Shown: positions 9,508-18,851, counted from the stretch's first letter. The stretch is 64,000 nucleotides of DNA from JAFAHS01 sp046728175 (GCA_046728175.1 JBKPEA010000006.1:1-64000); one strand, 5' to 3'. Numbers and translations: made by a program. Notes: a model not told the origin generated them from the letters alone.

Positions 9508-10065
9508 ATGGCACTGCTACCCTATCTCGACGACAAAGACGCTTCTCCGGAAGTTCTCAAGATCCTCAAATCCGGACGGATTGTCCTTAATGTCCAGAGG
9601 ATGACCGCCAACGCCCAGGGCATATTTCGTCAACGCAGCCGCTTGAGTAATGCGCTCTTTACGCAGATCGTGATCGATCCAAAGCTCCGCGAGATTGCGA
9701 TTCTTCGCACCGCCAAGGATTGCCATTCGGTCTATGAATGGACGCAACACGTGCCGGCGGCAAAGCATGTTGGGGTGACCGACGAGCAGATTGCGGCGAT
9801 CGACAATTGGCAAGCTGCCCGATGCTTCAGCGAAGTCGAGCACCTGGTGCTGCAATTTACCGACGAGGTGAACGCAAACGTCAAAGCCTCGCGACCGACG
9901 CTCGAGGCCCTCAAGCAGCACCTGAGCGCGCAAGAGATAATCGAGTTGCTGATCATAATCGGTCATTGGCGGCAAACCGCCAGTATCCTGGAGACGACCG
10001 AGGTCGAACTCGAGGACTTCGCGGGTGAAGTCAACATTCTCGAAGGAATGACGCCGCGAAAATAG
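9508..10065 (+). CDS. Carboxymuconolactone decarboxylase / AhpD-like family protein
   Basis: 185 residues. LREIAILRTAKDCHSVYEWTQHVPAAKHVGVTDEQIAAI is the AhpD/CMD core; the helix that often carries E-x-x-C-x-x-C-x-x-x-H reads YEWTQH here, the form typical of non-redox CMD homologues found in catabolic clusters. GGAGG precedes the ATG by ten bases. Single-gene unit, convergent with the zinc alcohol dehydrogenase. A role as gamma-carboxymuconolactone decarboxylase is possible but unproven. Confidence 0.8.
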   Translation: MALLPYLDDKDASPEVLKILKSGRIVLNVQRMTANAQGIFRQRSRLSNALFTQIVIDPKLREIAILRTAKDCHSVYEWTQHVPAAKHVGVTDEQIAAIDNWQAARCFSEVEHLVLQFTDEVNANVKASRPTLEALKQHLSAQEIIELLIIIGHWRQTASILETTEVELEDFAGEVNILEGMTPRK

Positions 10066-10183
10066 TTCGCGCAACAATCCTCATCGCCTGCGAGAAAAGA
10101 GCAGCCGGTCAACACCAGGACTCACAAGACCCCAGGGGACAATGGCAGTTCTGCCGTGGCCTGCGTGGTGCTCTCGTGTCCCG

Positions 10184-10210
10184 CTGGCCGGTTGCCTTCC
10201 CGCCGGCCAG
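10184..10210. terminator. Inverted repeat between convergent genes
   Basis: CTGGCCGG at 10184-10191 pairs with CCGGCCAG at 10203-10210 around an 11-base loop, midway between the CMD gene and the convergent alcohol dehydrogenase. No T tract follows on either strand, so factor-independent termination is only a guess. Confidence 0.3.
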
Positions 10211-10232
10211 GATGTCCAAGCAAAGCGGACCG

Positions 10233-11267
10233 CTAGAACTGATTGATCACGCTGATGCCCACGTTTTCGAATTTGGACATCTGCTCTAGTACGCCGAACG
10301 CCTTCTCCAGTGGAATCGTCTCGGTGATCAATTTCCTGGGCTGCAGCAGCCCGCGCTCGACCATGCTCAGCATCGCGGGATAGCGGAACGATTGGATCGC
10401 GAGTGAGCCCGTGAACTGGATTTCCTTGAACACGATCTGGTCCACCGGCAGACTGACGTCGCCGTTCTCGCTCTGCGTCGTGAGGCCGATCTGCACGTGA
10501 CGACCGCGCTTGCGGAGGCTTAGGACTGCGTTGCGGCAGGTGACGGCGATACCGAGCGCATCCACGCTGACGTCGGCACCTCCGCGAGTCAGCTCGATCA
10601 CGGCCTTGACCGGGTCGGCCTTCTTACCGTTCACGACATCGTTGGCGCCCACCTGCTTGGCAAGTTCCAGCTTACGATCATCGAGATCGACCGCGATCAC
10701 TCGCGCGCCCAGCGCCGACGCGATCTGGATCGTCGACAGCCCGACGCCGCCGCATCCGTAGACCACCACCGTTTCATCGGCCTTGACCTGCCCCTGGTCA
10801 AGAATTGCGTGAAACGCGGTAACGTAACGACAGCCCATCGCTGACGCTTCCACGAAATTTATTTTGTCGGGGAGCGGCGCATAGTTGTAGTCGGCGTGGC
10901 TGAGGACGCCGTAGCGTGCATAGCCGCCCATGCCCGCGCCCATGCAGTGATTGGAATGGCCGGTGCGGCAATCGTCGCATACGCCGCAGCCCTGGGCGAG
11001 CGGAACCACGACGCGCGCGCCGGGTTTGAGTGTCTTTACGTCCTTGCCGACCTCTTCGATCACGCCGGCGAATTCGTGCCCCAGGATAGTGGGCATCCGG
11101 GGCTTGAAACCGATCCAACCCCAGTCACCCTGCCACAAATGCCAGTCCGAACGGCAGATGCCGCTGCCTTCCACGCGTACGATCGCTCCGTCGGGAGGGC
11201 ACTTGGGCTCCGGCCACTCCTTCACCACCATGGGCTTTCCGATTTCCTCCATCACCATTGCTTTCAT
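10233..11267 (-). CDS. Zinc-dependent alcohol dehydrogenase (MDR)
   Basis: 344 residues. Catalytic zinc ligands are Cys38 (SGICRSDWH) and His64-Glu65 (GHEFAGVIEEVG); the structural zinc site is Cys94, 97, 100 and 108 (CGVCDDCRTGHSNHC). The NAD-binding domain has VVYGCGGVGLS and the acidic end AVDLDD, favouring NAD over NADP. It should oxidise an alcohol or reduce an aldehyde or ketone intermediate. Next gene upstream on the same strand is the esterase, 39 bases away, suggesting one transcript. Confidence 0.85.
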   Translation of the reverse strand: MKAMVMEEIGKPMVVKEWPEPKCPPDGAIVRVEGSGICRSDWHLWQGDWGWIGFKPRMPTILGHEFAGVIEEVGKDVKTLKPGARVVVPLAQGCGVCDDCRTGHSNHCMGAGMGGYARYGVLSHADYNYAPLPDKINFVEASAMGCRYVTAFHAILDQGQVKADETVVVYGCGGVGLSTIQIASALGARVIAVDLDDRKLELAKQVGANDVVNGKKADPVKAVIELTRGGADVSVDALGIAVTCRNAVLSLRKRGRHVQIGLTTQSENGDVSLPVDQIVFKEIQFTGSLAIQSFRYPAMLSMVERGLLQPRKLITETIPLEKAFGVLEQMSKFENVGISVINQF

Positions 11268-11306
11268 GGTCGGTGCACCTCGCTTGAATTTGAATTTAAG
11301 CAGCGG

Positions 11307-12335
11307 TCAAACCACGGCCGCATCCATGTACTCGTCAAAAAACCGGATCATGTCCAGAGTTGCTTCGCGCGCTTCCGGAAGTTGCGCCATGATGTTGAAG
11401 CCATGCGACATTGCCTCGAACACATGAAGCTCCGTTTTAATTCCTGCGCGATGCACCGCGCGATGAAGCAGTACGGTCGAAGAGAGGAGAAAGTCGCGGG
11501 TCCCGGCCAGGAAGTAGGTCGGACAGAAGCCTTTGCTGAAGTCCGCATAGATGGGCGAAATGAGCGGGTCCTTCGGGTCGTGGTTGCCGATAAACAGCGC
11601 GCTCGGTCCGGTGCCCTCGCGGGGGCGGGCTCCCGATAACACGCTGTCGATGCCATCGTTGGTAAACGTCGTGTCGCCGCCGTTCCCGCTCAGATCACAG
11701 CCCGGCGTGAGTATTCCCGCGGCCGCAGGCAAAGGAAGGTTAAGCTCGCGAAGCTTGAGGATTGTCGTCGCCGTATAGGTCCCTCCCGCCGAGGTGCCGA
11801 AGATTGCGATGGAACCGGGCCGATGGCTCTCGAGCAGCGCGCGATAGACCGCGCTTGTGTCTTCCAGGTTGGCGGGAAAGCAATGGTCCGGCGGAACCCG
11901 GTAATCCACCGCAATGACTTTGATCTCTCCCAGATGGGCGGCGACCGCGGCCTCCACGATCATTCCCTCACCATATACAAACGCGCCCCCATGGATATTC
12001 ATCAGCACCCTATCCCGGTGCCGGGGTGCGATGCTTTTGGGAGTTACCACCGCAACCCGTGCCCCGTTCATGGTGGTGCGTTCAACCGTGACCGGGCAGA
12101 GAGGGAGAACCATGTCCTCCATCATCTTCATCATCCCGTTCACTTCGGCGATATTCCTCCGCCAGCCTTCCTTGTCGTGTGGGGCTGGATACTTGTCGGC
12201 TGATAACAGGTTGAGCCGCGGCATCGCGATGTATTGCTGCGCCTCGAGACTGACATGGGTGGGCATCGGGATCGCGCGGGGTCCCACCTCGAGAGGAGCA
12301 TAGGGAGGGACCACAGCTTGCGAGGTTCGTTCCAT
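11307..12335 (-). CDS. Alpha/beta hydrolase, hormone-sensitive-lipase-like esterase
   Basis: 342 residues with HGGAFVYGEG (oxyanion hole), IFGTSAGGTYTA (nucleophile elbow G-x-S-x-G), DPLISPIYADF (acid) and HRAVHRAGIKTELHVFEAMSHGF (His), the HSL or family IV arrangement. Expected to cleave carboxylic esters such as lactones or ester side groups. ATG 12335 has GAAGGAG ten bases ahead. It leads the reverse pair with the alcohol dehydrogenase and is divergent from amidohydrolase 2 across a perfect palindrome. Confidence 0.85.
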   Translation of the reverse strand: MERTSQAVVPPYAPLEVGPRAIPMPTHVSLEAQQYIAMPRLNLLSADKYPAPHDKEGWRRNIAEVNGMMKMMEDMVLPLCPVTVERTTMNGARVAVVTPKSIAPRHRDRVLMNIHGGAFVYGEGMIVEAAVAAHLGEIKVIAVDYRVPPDHCFPANLEDTSAVYRALLESHRPGSIAIFGTSAGGTYTATTILKLRELNLPLPAAAGILTPGCDLSGNGGDTTFTNDGIDSVLSGARPREGTGPSALFIGNHDPKDPLISPIYADFSKGFCPTYFLAGTRDFLLSSTVLLHRAVHRAGIKTELHVFEAMSHGFNIMAQLPEAREATLDMIRFFDEYMDAAVV

Positions 12336-12350
12336 ATGGGGTTCTCCTTC

Positions 12351-12370
12351 GACCGGGACTAGTCCCGGTC
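12351..12370. promoter_or_regulatory. Perfect 20-bp palindrome in a divergent intergenic region
   Basis: GACCGGGACT followed directly by AGTCCCGGTC is self-complementary over 20 bases. It lies 15 bases upstream of the esterase start and about 125 bases upstream of amidohydrolase 2, where an operator for both would be expected. Seventeen of the central 18 bases recur at 53641-53658 inside a coding region, so a dispersed palindromic repeat is the alternative. Confidence 0.5.
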
Positions 12371-12495
12371 CCCTGCACCTGTCAATCGCGGTGAAGTATG
12401 GCAGCCTTGCCGTCAACGCCATGAGGTGCAATACATCCCATTGGGCGAGTGCCCCAAGACCAACAGCCTTCACTAAAAATTCAGGAGGGACTCCA

Positions 12496-13650
12496 ATGAC
12501 AATGCGGGTGATTTCCGCCGACTCTCACATGATGGAGCCGGCGGATCTATGGGAGAAGGGCCTCGATAACAAATTCCGCGATCGAGCGCCCAAAGTCGTC
12601 AAGAGCGAAAGCGGCAAAGGCTATCTTTTTATCGCGCCCGGGGTTCGGCCCTTTCCGGTGGCCGGCGGCTTCGGGATCGGCAAGAGCGGTGAAGAGCTGA
12701 AGGAGCATTTGAAGAAAGGCTACGAGGCGGCCCGGCCGAGCGGATGGGACCCGGCCGAACGAATCAAGGATCAGGACATCGACGGCGTGCAGGCCGAGGT
12801 GATCTATACAACGCTCGGCATGCCGCTGTTCGGGCTTGATGACGATGAACTGCGCCGCGCGTGTTTCTCGGTTTACAACGACTGGGTGGGACAATTCCGC
12901 TCGTACAGCCCCAAGCGGCTGCATCCGGTCGCCCTCATTTCGCTCGACGACATACCCCTGGCGGTCCAGGAACTGGAGCGCTGCGCGAAGCTGGGACTAA
13001 AGGGTGCGATGATCTGGGGAGTGCCGCCGGAGGACAAGCCCTACTACGCGGAACTCTACGATCCGTTCTGGGCGGCTGCGCAGGAAATGAAGATGCCACT
13101 GTCGCTGCACGTGATCACGCAGCGCGACCAGAAGGGGCGCAATCGGGACGACAAGAAGGAAAACCGCGAGGAAAGCAATGTCCTGCTGGGCGGGGTCCGG
13201 ATGCTTATCGGAACGATGCAGCCCGTGTATCAGGTGCAGCGCACCCTCTCGAGTTTTATCTTCGGCAAGGTGTTCGAGCGCTTTCCAGGGCTCCGCATCG
13301 TGTCGGCCGAGAACGACACGGGCTGGATCGCGCATTTCATGTATCGCAGCGACCACATGTACGGGAAATTCGGCACCATGCGCGAGGATACCAAGCTCAA
13401 GATGCAACCGTCCGAGTATGTGCGCCGAAACGTCTGGGCAACGTTCCAGGACGACGCGATTGGCCCGATGACGTACCGGTTCTTCGGCGAAGACAATTAC
13501 ATGTGGGCGTCGGACTTCCCGCATACCGATTCGACCTGGCCAAATTCGCTCAAGGTCATCCAGCAGGATTTCCAGGGGGTGCCGGAAGAGGTGACGCGCA
13601 AGATCGTGTGCGACAACGCCGCCAAGCTCTACAACATCGAGCTTAACTAG
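12496..13650 (+). CDS. Amidohydrolase 2 (Amidohydro_2 / ACMSD-like)
   Basis: 384 residues: VISADSHMMEPADLWEKGLDNKF at the start, GWDPAERIKDQDIDGVQAEVIY, MPLSLHVIT, SAENDTGWIAHFMYRSDH and YMWASDFPHTDSTWPNS. These provide the strand-1 His, strand-5 His and terminal Asp of the metal site; the second strand-1 His is replaced in the D-S-H-x-x-E pattern. It is very similar to the protein at 46192-47346 and clearly a paralogue. AGGAGG precedes ATG 12496. Followed by two hairpins. Confidence 0.88.
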   Translation: MTMRVISADSHMMEPADLWEKGLDNKFRDRAPKVVKSESGKGYLFIAPGVRPFPVAGGFGIGKSGEELKEHLKKGYEAARPSGWDPAERIKDQDIDGVQAEVIYTTLGMPLFGLDDDELRRACFSVYNDWVGQFRSYSPKRLHPVALISLDDIPLAVQELERCAKLGLKGAMIWGVPPEDKPYYAELYDPFWAAAQEMKMPLSLHVITQRDQKGRNRDDKKENREESNVLLGGVRMLIGTMQPVYQVQRTLSSFIFGKVFERFPGLRIVSAENDTGWIAHFMYRSDHMYGKFGTMREDTKLKMQPSEYVRRNVWATFQDDAIGPMTYRFFGEDNYMWASDFPHTDSTWPNSLKVIQQDFQGVPEEVTRKIVCDNAAKLYNIELN

Positions 13651-13664
13651 GCGGTCCGCCTTTC

Positions 13665-13695
13665 CCTGGTCCTTCCGCTAACGGGGAGGACCAGG
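13665..13695 (+). terminator. Long hairpin after amidohydrolase 2
   Basis: CCTGGTCCTTCC pairs with GGGAGGACCAGG over 12 base pairs (one G-U) with a seven-base loop, 15 bases past the stop codon. No T run follows, so it may protect the message end rather than terminate. Confidence 0.45.
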
Positions 13696-13737
13696 AAGGA
13701 GTCACACACCGACCCAGGTGCAATTTTGACCGATTGA

Positions 13738-13764
13738 AGGGCCGCGCGGCGGCCCTTTGTTTAT
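13738..13764 (+). terminator. Factor-independent terminator
   Basis: AGGGCCGC and GCGGCCCT form an eight-pair GC-rich stem with a three-base loop, followed by TTGTTTATT. This is the classic form, and it closes the amidohydrolase 2 unit before the VOC gene. Confidence 0.8.
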
Positions 13765-13889
13765 TGTGGCCAGCGATTTATTGATTAGCGCCTTGGCAAA
13801 CATGTCATACGAACCTTATTGCTTGACGAAGATCGATTGTTGATCTGCTCTGCTTCAGGCGGAAGATCATCTTCCCCAAGGAGAACCTC

Positions 13890-14318
13890 ATGAAAGGAAT
13901 TTCGCACGTCGCCATCGGGGTCAGCGACATGGAGCGCTCGCTCCCCTTCTACCGCGATCTCCTAGGACTTGAGGTGATGCTCGACACCGAAGAAAAGGTC
14001 GGGTCGGGCTCTCGTCACGCGGTTTACCTGCGCTGGGGTAAGGAGGGCGGATTTCTCGTGCTGTCACAAACCCTGGGTAGAGAGCCCTCGGGCAAGCCGC
14101 TGCGGCTTCATCAAGTTGGGCTTCATCACTTTGCCTTCGCGGTGGACGACCTCGAGAAGAGGGTGGAAAAACTCAGGAGCGCCGGGGTGAAGATCCTCAT
14201 GGCGCCGTATGCCGCCGACACAATCGCCTATGGTGAAAAAGGGGGCGGGAAGGTATTGACCTGTTTGTTCGAGGATCCAGACGGAACGATTTTGCAATTC
14301 GATCAGCGCCAGCGTTGA
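13890..14318 (+). CDS. VOC (glyoxalase/bleomycin-resistance) family protein
   Basis: 142 residues, one VOC module pair: ISHVAIGVSDMERSLPFYRDLLGLEV (His of the first beta-alpha-beta), HHFAFAVDDLEKRVEKLRSAGV (second His) and FEDPDGTILQF (Glu/Asp end). The size excludes the 290-residue type I extradiol dioxygenases. It could be a lyase, isomerase or epimerase acting on a CoA or aromatic intermediate. AAGGAG sits eight bases ahead of the ATG. First of three co-directional genes with the CoA-transferase and LLM protein, although the 190-base gap may hold a second promoter. Confidence 0.85.
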   Translation: MKGISHVAIGVSDMERSLPFYRDLLGLEVMLDTEEKVGSGSRHAVYLRWGKEGGFLVLSQTLGREPSGKPLRLHQVGLHHFAFAVDDLEKRVEKLRSAGVKILMAPYAADTIAYGEKGGGKVLTCLFEDPDGTILQFDQRQR

Positions 14319-14508
14319 GACGCCGTTTGAACAGCGCCCTGCTCGTTTTGTCGATCGGATCAGCCTCTCGGTTTCCATTGCGGGTGGCTCTTGCACTTGG
14401 CGGGCGGAAAAAGCGAGTCTTTGCCGAACCACCTCTGCGAGCCTTCGGGCAATCTCCGCGCAAGGGAGAACCAGGGCAGAGCGGACATCCTTTGGGAGCA
14501 AAACTCAT

Positions 14509-15741
14509 ATGGATCCAGACGCGGGAATCCTTGCCGGCCTAAGAGTCATCGACTGCGCCACCTATGTCGCCGGGCCGGCCGCGGCCACCATTCTCTCGGA
14601 CTTTGGCGCCGACGTGGTCAAAGTCGAGCGGCCGCCGGACGGCGACTTGTGGCGAACCTTTTCCTCGGTTCCCGGATATCCGAGCACCGACTTCCACTAC
14701 ACCTGGCTTCTGACCAGCCGCAACAAACGCAGCATTGTGCTCGACCTGACGAGGACCGCAGGCCGCGCGGCGCTCCTCAGACTGGTCGCCGGCGCAGACG
14801 TATTCGTGACGAACTTCCAGCCGTCGCTGCTTGCGAAATTCCAGCTGACCTGGGAGGACCTTCAGCCGGTCAATCCCCGCCTGGTCTATGCACTAATCAC
14901 CGGCTACGGCGAGAAGGGGGAAGAAGCGGACGCCCCTGCCTACGATGGGCTTGCATACTGGGCGCGTTCGGGTCTGATGACGAGCGTAACCGGCGCGGAT
15001 GGCAGCCCTGCCGGCGCACGGCCGGCGATCGGCGACCATCCGACGGCAGCAACCTTGTTCGGCGCGATCATGCTCGGGCTGTACCGGCGCGAGCGCAGCG
15101 GCAAGGGCTCCAAGGTGAGCACTTCACTGATGGCGGCGGGAGCGTGGGCCAACAGTGTCGATATCCAGGCCAAGCTGTGTGCGGCCAGGTTTCCGGAGCG
15201 CACGCCCGGCGCCCGTCCGATGAATCCCCTAATTGCCGCGTACCCCAGCAGCGATCAGCACGCGATGATCATCGCGCTGCTCGATCCCGAGCGCGAGTAC
15301 GCGCGGCTGTGCGAGGCCCTGGGCGAGCCCGATCTCGCGACCAGCCCGCTCTTCGCGACCGCACAGGCACGCAAGGAGAACGCCGCCGAGCTGCACGCGA
15401 TCCTGCTCTCACAGTTCGAATCGAAACCGTTGAGTCATTGGCGCGAGAAATTTCGCCTCCACGATATCAAATGGTCACCGCTGCCGACCCTCGACGAAGC
15501 GGTGCGCGATCCGCAGATGCGCGAATGCGGCGCGATCGTGAATTGCGAGTATCCGGGTCATGGCGTTGTTGAAACCGTGAACAGCCCAATCTTCCTCGCC
15601 GAGAGCGAGAAGCAGAAGCCGCGCGTGCCACCCGAATACGGAGCGCACACCCGCGCGATTCTCAAGGAAGCAGGATTCAGCGCGGCGGAGATCGAGCGGC
15701 TGATTCAGTCCGGTGCGGCGGTCGCATGCGACCAGAAATGA
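14509..15741 (+). CDS. Class III (CaiB/BaiF) CoA-transferase
   Basis: 410 residues. LAGLRVIDCATYVAGPAAATILSDFGADVVKVERP is the family N-terminus, followed by NKRSIVLDLTRTAGR, NFQPSLLAKF and the catalytic aspartate Asp146 in DAPAYDGLAYW. These enzymes pass CoA from an acyl-CoA donor to a free acid through an aspartyl-CoA anhydride, activating an acid for beta-oxidation. The next gene starts 36 bases later, so both are probably one transcript. Confidence 0.9.
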   Translation: MDPDAGILAGLRVIDCATYVAGPAAATILSDFGADVVKVERPPDGDLWRTFSSVPGYPSTDFHYTWLLTSRNKRSIVLDLTRTAGRAALLRLVAGADVFVTNFQPSLLAKFQLTWEDLQPVNPRLVYALITGYGEKGEEADAPAYDGLAYWARSGLMTSVTGADGSPAGARPAIGDHPTAATLFGAIMLGLYRRERSGKGSKVSTSLMAAGAWANSVDIQAKLCAARFPERTPGARPMNPLIAAYPSSDQHAMIIALLDPEREYARLCEALGEPDLATSPLFATAQARKENAAELHAILLSQFESKPLSHWREKFRLHDIKWSPLPTLDEAVRDPQMRECGAIVNCEYPGHGVVETVNSPIFLAESEKQKPRVPPEYGAHTRAILKEAGFSAAEIERLIQSGAAVACDQK

Positions 15742-15777
15742 ACTTCAGGCGGCCGGCGCACTCAGGGAGAGAACCAA

Positions 15778-16956
15778 ATGCGAGTTGGAGCAACCATCTT
15801 CAATCAGAACTACACCGACTGGGATCGCTACGAAGCGGAGGAACAGGGTAAATCCGTGGCCCGCCGCCCCGCGCGTTCAGACCGCGAGATTTTCAACGAA
15901 GAACTCGACATCGCGCGTATCGCGGATGCAAGCGGCTTCGATGCGGTCTGGACCATCGAGCATCACTTCACGCCATACACGATGGTGACCAACCCGCTTC
16001 AGTATCTTACCTATATCGCTGGCATCACCGGGCAGGTTGACCTGGACACGATGGTCACGGTGCTGCCCTGGCACAATCCGGTGCGGGTCGCCGAAGACGT
16101 AAACATGCTGGACGCGTTCCTCGGACCGGAGCGCGACATCATCTGCGGTGTGGGCCGCGGGCTGGGCCGCCGCGAGTACGCCGGACTGGGCATAGACCAG
16201 AACGAGGCGCGCGGCCGGTTCGACGAATCGCTCCAGGTGCTCACTCAGTTGCTGGCGACCGGGCGATGCGACTTCGACGGCGAATTTTACAAGATCCATG
16301 ATCTGCGCCTGCGACCGCAGCCGGAAAAAGACCTGAGCCTCAATCTGTGGTGCGCGGGCGGCACGGCGCAGACGGTCGAGATAATCGCAAAGCACGGCGT
16401 GCGACCGCTCACCATACCGACCACCAGCCTGGACCTCGCGCTGGCCAACATGCGCCGTTACGCGGCGCTCAGGAGGGAGGCCGGCCACCCACCAAGCCAT
16501 ACCAAGCTGGCGCTGTGGACCTATGTTGCTGAAACCGAGCGCGAGGCGCAGGCCGGGGCGGAGCGTTACATGGTCGAGTATGCCGATTCAGCGCTTCGTC
16601 ACTATGAATTGCTCGGTAACCACCTGGGAAGCATCAAGGGCTACGAGTCCTACGGCGCGCAACAGGAGGCGATGCGCAAGGATGCGTCCCCGTTCAAGCG
16701 CGGGTTCTACAACAGTCATCCCTGGGGGATACCCGAACAAACCATCAAGCGAGCGACCGAACTCGCCGACGCCTTCGGCACCGACGAGATAATGTTCGTC
16801 TTCAAGTATGGTGCGATGCCCATGACCCTGGCGGAAAGGAGCATGCGTCTATTTGCCAGGGAGGTGATGCCCGCACTGAAGGAACTGAATCCCGCTCCGT
16901 TGGCGCCATCCGAACCTCGCCCGGCCGGTCTCGGTAACGCGACGCCTCAGCAGTGA
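15778..16956 (+). CDS. LLM-class flavin-dependent oxidoreductase (luciferase-like)
   Basis: 392 residues of the bacterial luciferase TIM barrel: FDAVWTIEHHFTPYTMVTNPLQYLTYIAG, TVLPWHNPVRVAEDVNMLDAFLGPERDIICGVGRGLGRREYAGLG and the flavin-binding insertion FDGEFYKIHDLRLRPQP. LLM proteins use FMNH2 or F420 for monooxygenation or hydride transfer. No flavin reductase sits beside it. GGAGAG is eight bases ahead of the ATG. The final 20 residues are Pro/Ala-rich and probably disordered. Confidence 0.88.
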   Translation: MRVGATIFNQNYTDWDRYEAEEQGKSVARRPARSDREIFNEELDIARIADASGFDAVWTIEHHFTPYTMVTNPLQYLTYIAGITGQVDLDTMVTVLPWHNPVRVAEDVNMLDAFLGPERDIICGVGRGLGRREYAGLGIDQNEARGRFDESLQVLTQLLATGRCDFDGEFYKIHDLRLRPQPEKDLSLNLWCAGGTAQTVEIIAKHGVRPLTIPTTSLDLALANMRRYAALRREAGHPPSHTKLALWTYVAETEREAQAGAERYMVEYADSALRHYELLGNHLGSIKGYESYGAQQEAMRKDASPFKRGFYNSHPWGIPEQTIKRATELADAFGTDEIMFVFKYGAMPMTLAERSMRLFAREVMPALKELNPAPLAPSEPRPAGLGNATPQQ

Positions 16957-17020
16957 AGTTTCTTAGGTAGTAGATCAGATACCTCACGCGTCATCTGGTC
17001 GAAAGCCTGCCCGCGGCCGC

Positions 17021-17039
17021 AGGGGCGAGTCCTGCCCCT
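17021..17039. terminator. Inverted repeat between convergent genes
   Basis: AGGGGC and GCCCCT pair around GAGTCCT in the 143-base gap between the LLM gene and the CocE-type gene, which converge here. A wider, imperfect pairing of ACCTCA (16981) with TGAGGT (17050-17055) encloses it. There is no T tract. Confidence 0.3.
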
Positions 17040-17099
17040 CACGCGCTGAGTGAGGTTCGTTTGGCGCGGCCAAGACGCGCGTTTAGAAAGTTGGCGCCC

Positions 17100-18851
17100 T
17101 TAGCGCGGAATGACCGGAAGTACCACATGTGACTGATAGCGCTCCGAGTGAAACACGCTTTGCCGCGCCGACTTGAGCTCGCGGTCGGTTAAGAGGTCAT
17201 TGCCGGTATTGGCGTTGCGGTCGTAACGCGGGAAGTTGCTCGAGGAGACCTCCAGTCTAAGCCGATGGCCCGCCTTGAAGACGTGACTCGTCGACCACAA
17301 ATCGATCGCGTAGTCGTACACTGTCCCTGGGGTAATCAGCGTCGGAGCTGACGCTGAATCGCGAAAGCGCGCGCGAACCACGCCTTCCACGATATTCTGC
17401 GCGTAACCATCCGGGCGCACGTCGACCAGCTTCGCGACAAAGTCGGTATCGCACGCCGACGAGGCCGCACACAGTCGCATCAAGACGGGCCCGGTCACTT
17501 CGAGATCCTTCGCCAACGGCTCGCCTGTATAAACAAGGACGTCGTCTCGTTGTTCGTTCTGGGTTTGATCGTAGACTCCCGGCGGCAGTCCCAGGGTGGT
17601 GCCACCGCGCGTGGGGATCGGATCATTCGGATCATAGAGGTATTCGTCGGTCGGTTCGTCGCGCGGGACCTCGAAGGACAGCGCGCCGTCACCCCGGGTC
17701 GAGTTGGCGCGTCCGCGGCTGTGCAAAAAGAGCTTGGTGTAGTTGGTGCGCGCGAGCGGCCATTCGCGCTCGTCGCGCCAGCGGTTTTCACCCATCACGA
17801 AAATCCTGACCGGCGGCTCATCGAGGATTTCGCTTTCGGTTCCGCTGAGCCAATGGCGAAGAAACCGCTCCTGGTCGGCGAGCAGTTCGACTTTGGCCTC
17901 GGGGCCGAAGTCGATATCACCGGTGCCGCGCGAGGTCGGGACCGAATAGGGCAGAAGATGTGCCCATGGCCCCATGACGAGGCGCTGGCCGCGTCGCGCC
18001 TTCTCGGTGCGCGCATCGCGGCGCATCTGCGTGTACATCGCAAGCGTGTCGAACTGGAACGCGTCGTACCAGGAGCCGACGTGCATTGCTGGCGTCGTCA
18101 CGTGCTTGCACGAGGGCCGCAAGTCCGTCTCACTCCAGTACGAACCCGCTTTCCAGTTCTTCAGCATGTCGGCAAGGTAGGGGGCGCCCTCGCGCAGCCG
18201 CTCGGCCCAATCGGCCACCGGCAGATGACGGTAAACCTCGTTCTTGAGCGGGCTTAGCGGAATATCCGCACGTGCAAGATAACCGTCCAGGCGCTCCTGG
18301 TGTGCATCGTAAGTGCCTTTGCGCAGGAGCGTGTTGCGCGCCATGAAGGTGAAGTAACAAAGGACCCAGCCCAACTCGAACACGCCGCGGCGGTAAAGGC
18401 AGTTTTCGAAATAGGTCACGGGTCCCGAGACCGGACAGGTTGCCAGCAGGTGCGGCGGCGCCTTGGTCGCCGCATAATACTGCACCAGCGCGAGATACGA
18501 TTGTCCCACCATCCCAACCTTGCCATTCGACCAGGGCAGCCCCGCGGCCCATTCAATAGCGTCGTAGCCGTCGGCCGCCTCATGGACGAAAGGATAGAAC
18601 TCGCCCTCGGAGCTGAACCGTCCGCGGGTGTCCTGCACCAGCAGAACGTAGCCGCGCGGTGGGAAATAGTCCTTCTCGGTAAGCGCGAGCTCCTGGCTCT
18701 TGTCATATGGCGTGCGCATCACGAGCACCGGGTACTTGCCGGCTGCATCGGGGCGATAAACGTCCGCGCGCAGCGTCACCCCGTCGCGTGTACGCATCGC
18801 AAGGTTCTTTTCGATGACGACTTTGTGTTTGGGTTCGCTTCCGGTAGCCAT
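17100..18851 (-). CDS. CocE/NonD family hydrolase (X-Pro dipeptidyl-peptidase-like)
   Basis: 583 residues. Alpha/beta hydrolase domain with DVYRP, MRTPYDKSQ, VQDTRGRFSSEGEFYPF and the nucleophile Ser118 in MVGQSYLALVQY; HVGSWYDAFQFDTLAMY and the C-terminal jelly-roll (DLWSTSHVFKAGHRLRLEVSSSNFPRYDRN) match cocaine esterase and glutaryl-7-ACA acylase relatives. It hydrolyses esters or amides; no signal peptide. GGAGG stands eight bases ahead of ATG 18851. Monocistronic, divergent from the SDR at 19028. Confidence 0.88.
   Translation of the reverse strand: MATGSEPKHKVVIEKNLAMRTRDGVTLRADVYRPDAAGKYPVLVMRTPYDKSQELALTEKDYFPPRGYVLLVQDTRGRFSSEGEFYPFVHEAADGYDAIEWAAGLPWSNGKVGMVGQSYLALVQYYAATKAPPHLLATCPVSGPVTYFENCLYRRGVFELGWVLCYFTFMARNTLLRKGTYDAHQERLDGYLARADIPLSPLKNEVYRHLPVADWAERLREGAPYLADMLKNWKAGSYWSETDLRPSCKHVTTPAMHVGSWYDAFQFDTLAMYTQMRRDARTEKARRGQRLVMGPWAHLLPYSVPTSRGTGDIDFGPEAKVELLADQERFLRHWLSGTESEILDEPPVRIFVMGENRWRDEREWPLARTNYTKLFLHSRGRANSTRGDGALSFEVPRDEPTDEYLYDPNDPIPTRGGTTLGLPPGVYDQTQNEQRDDVLVYTGEPLAKDLEVTGPVLMRLCAASSACDTDFVAKLVDVRPDGYAQNIVEGVVRARFRDSASAPTLITPGTVYDYAIDLWSTSHVFKAGHRLRLEVSSSNFPRYDRNANTGNDLLTDRELKSARQSVFHSERYQSHVVLPVIPR

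Noticed and set aside
13890..14318. VOC protein as the missing extradiol (HsaC-type) dioxygenase
   Set aside because: At 142 residues it has only one pair of VOC modules; type I extradiol dioxygenases of this pathway are about 290-300 residues.
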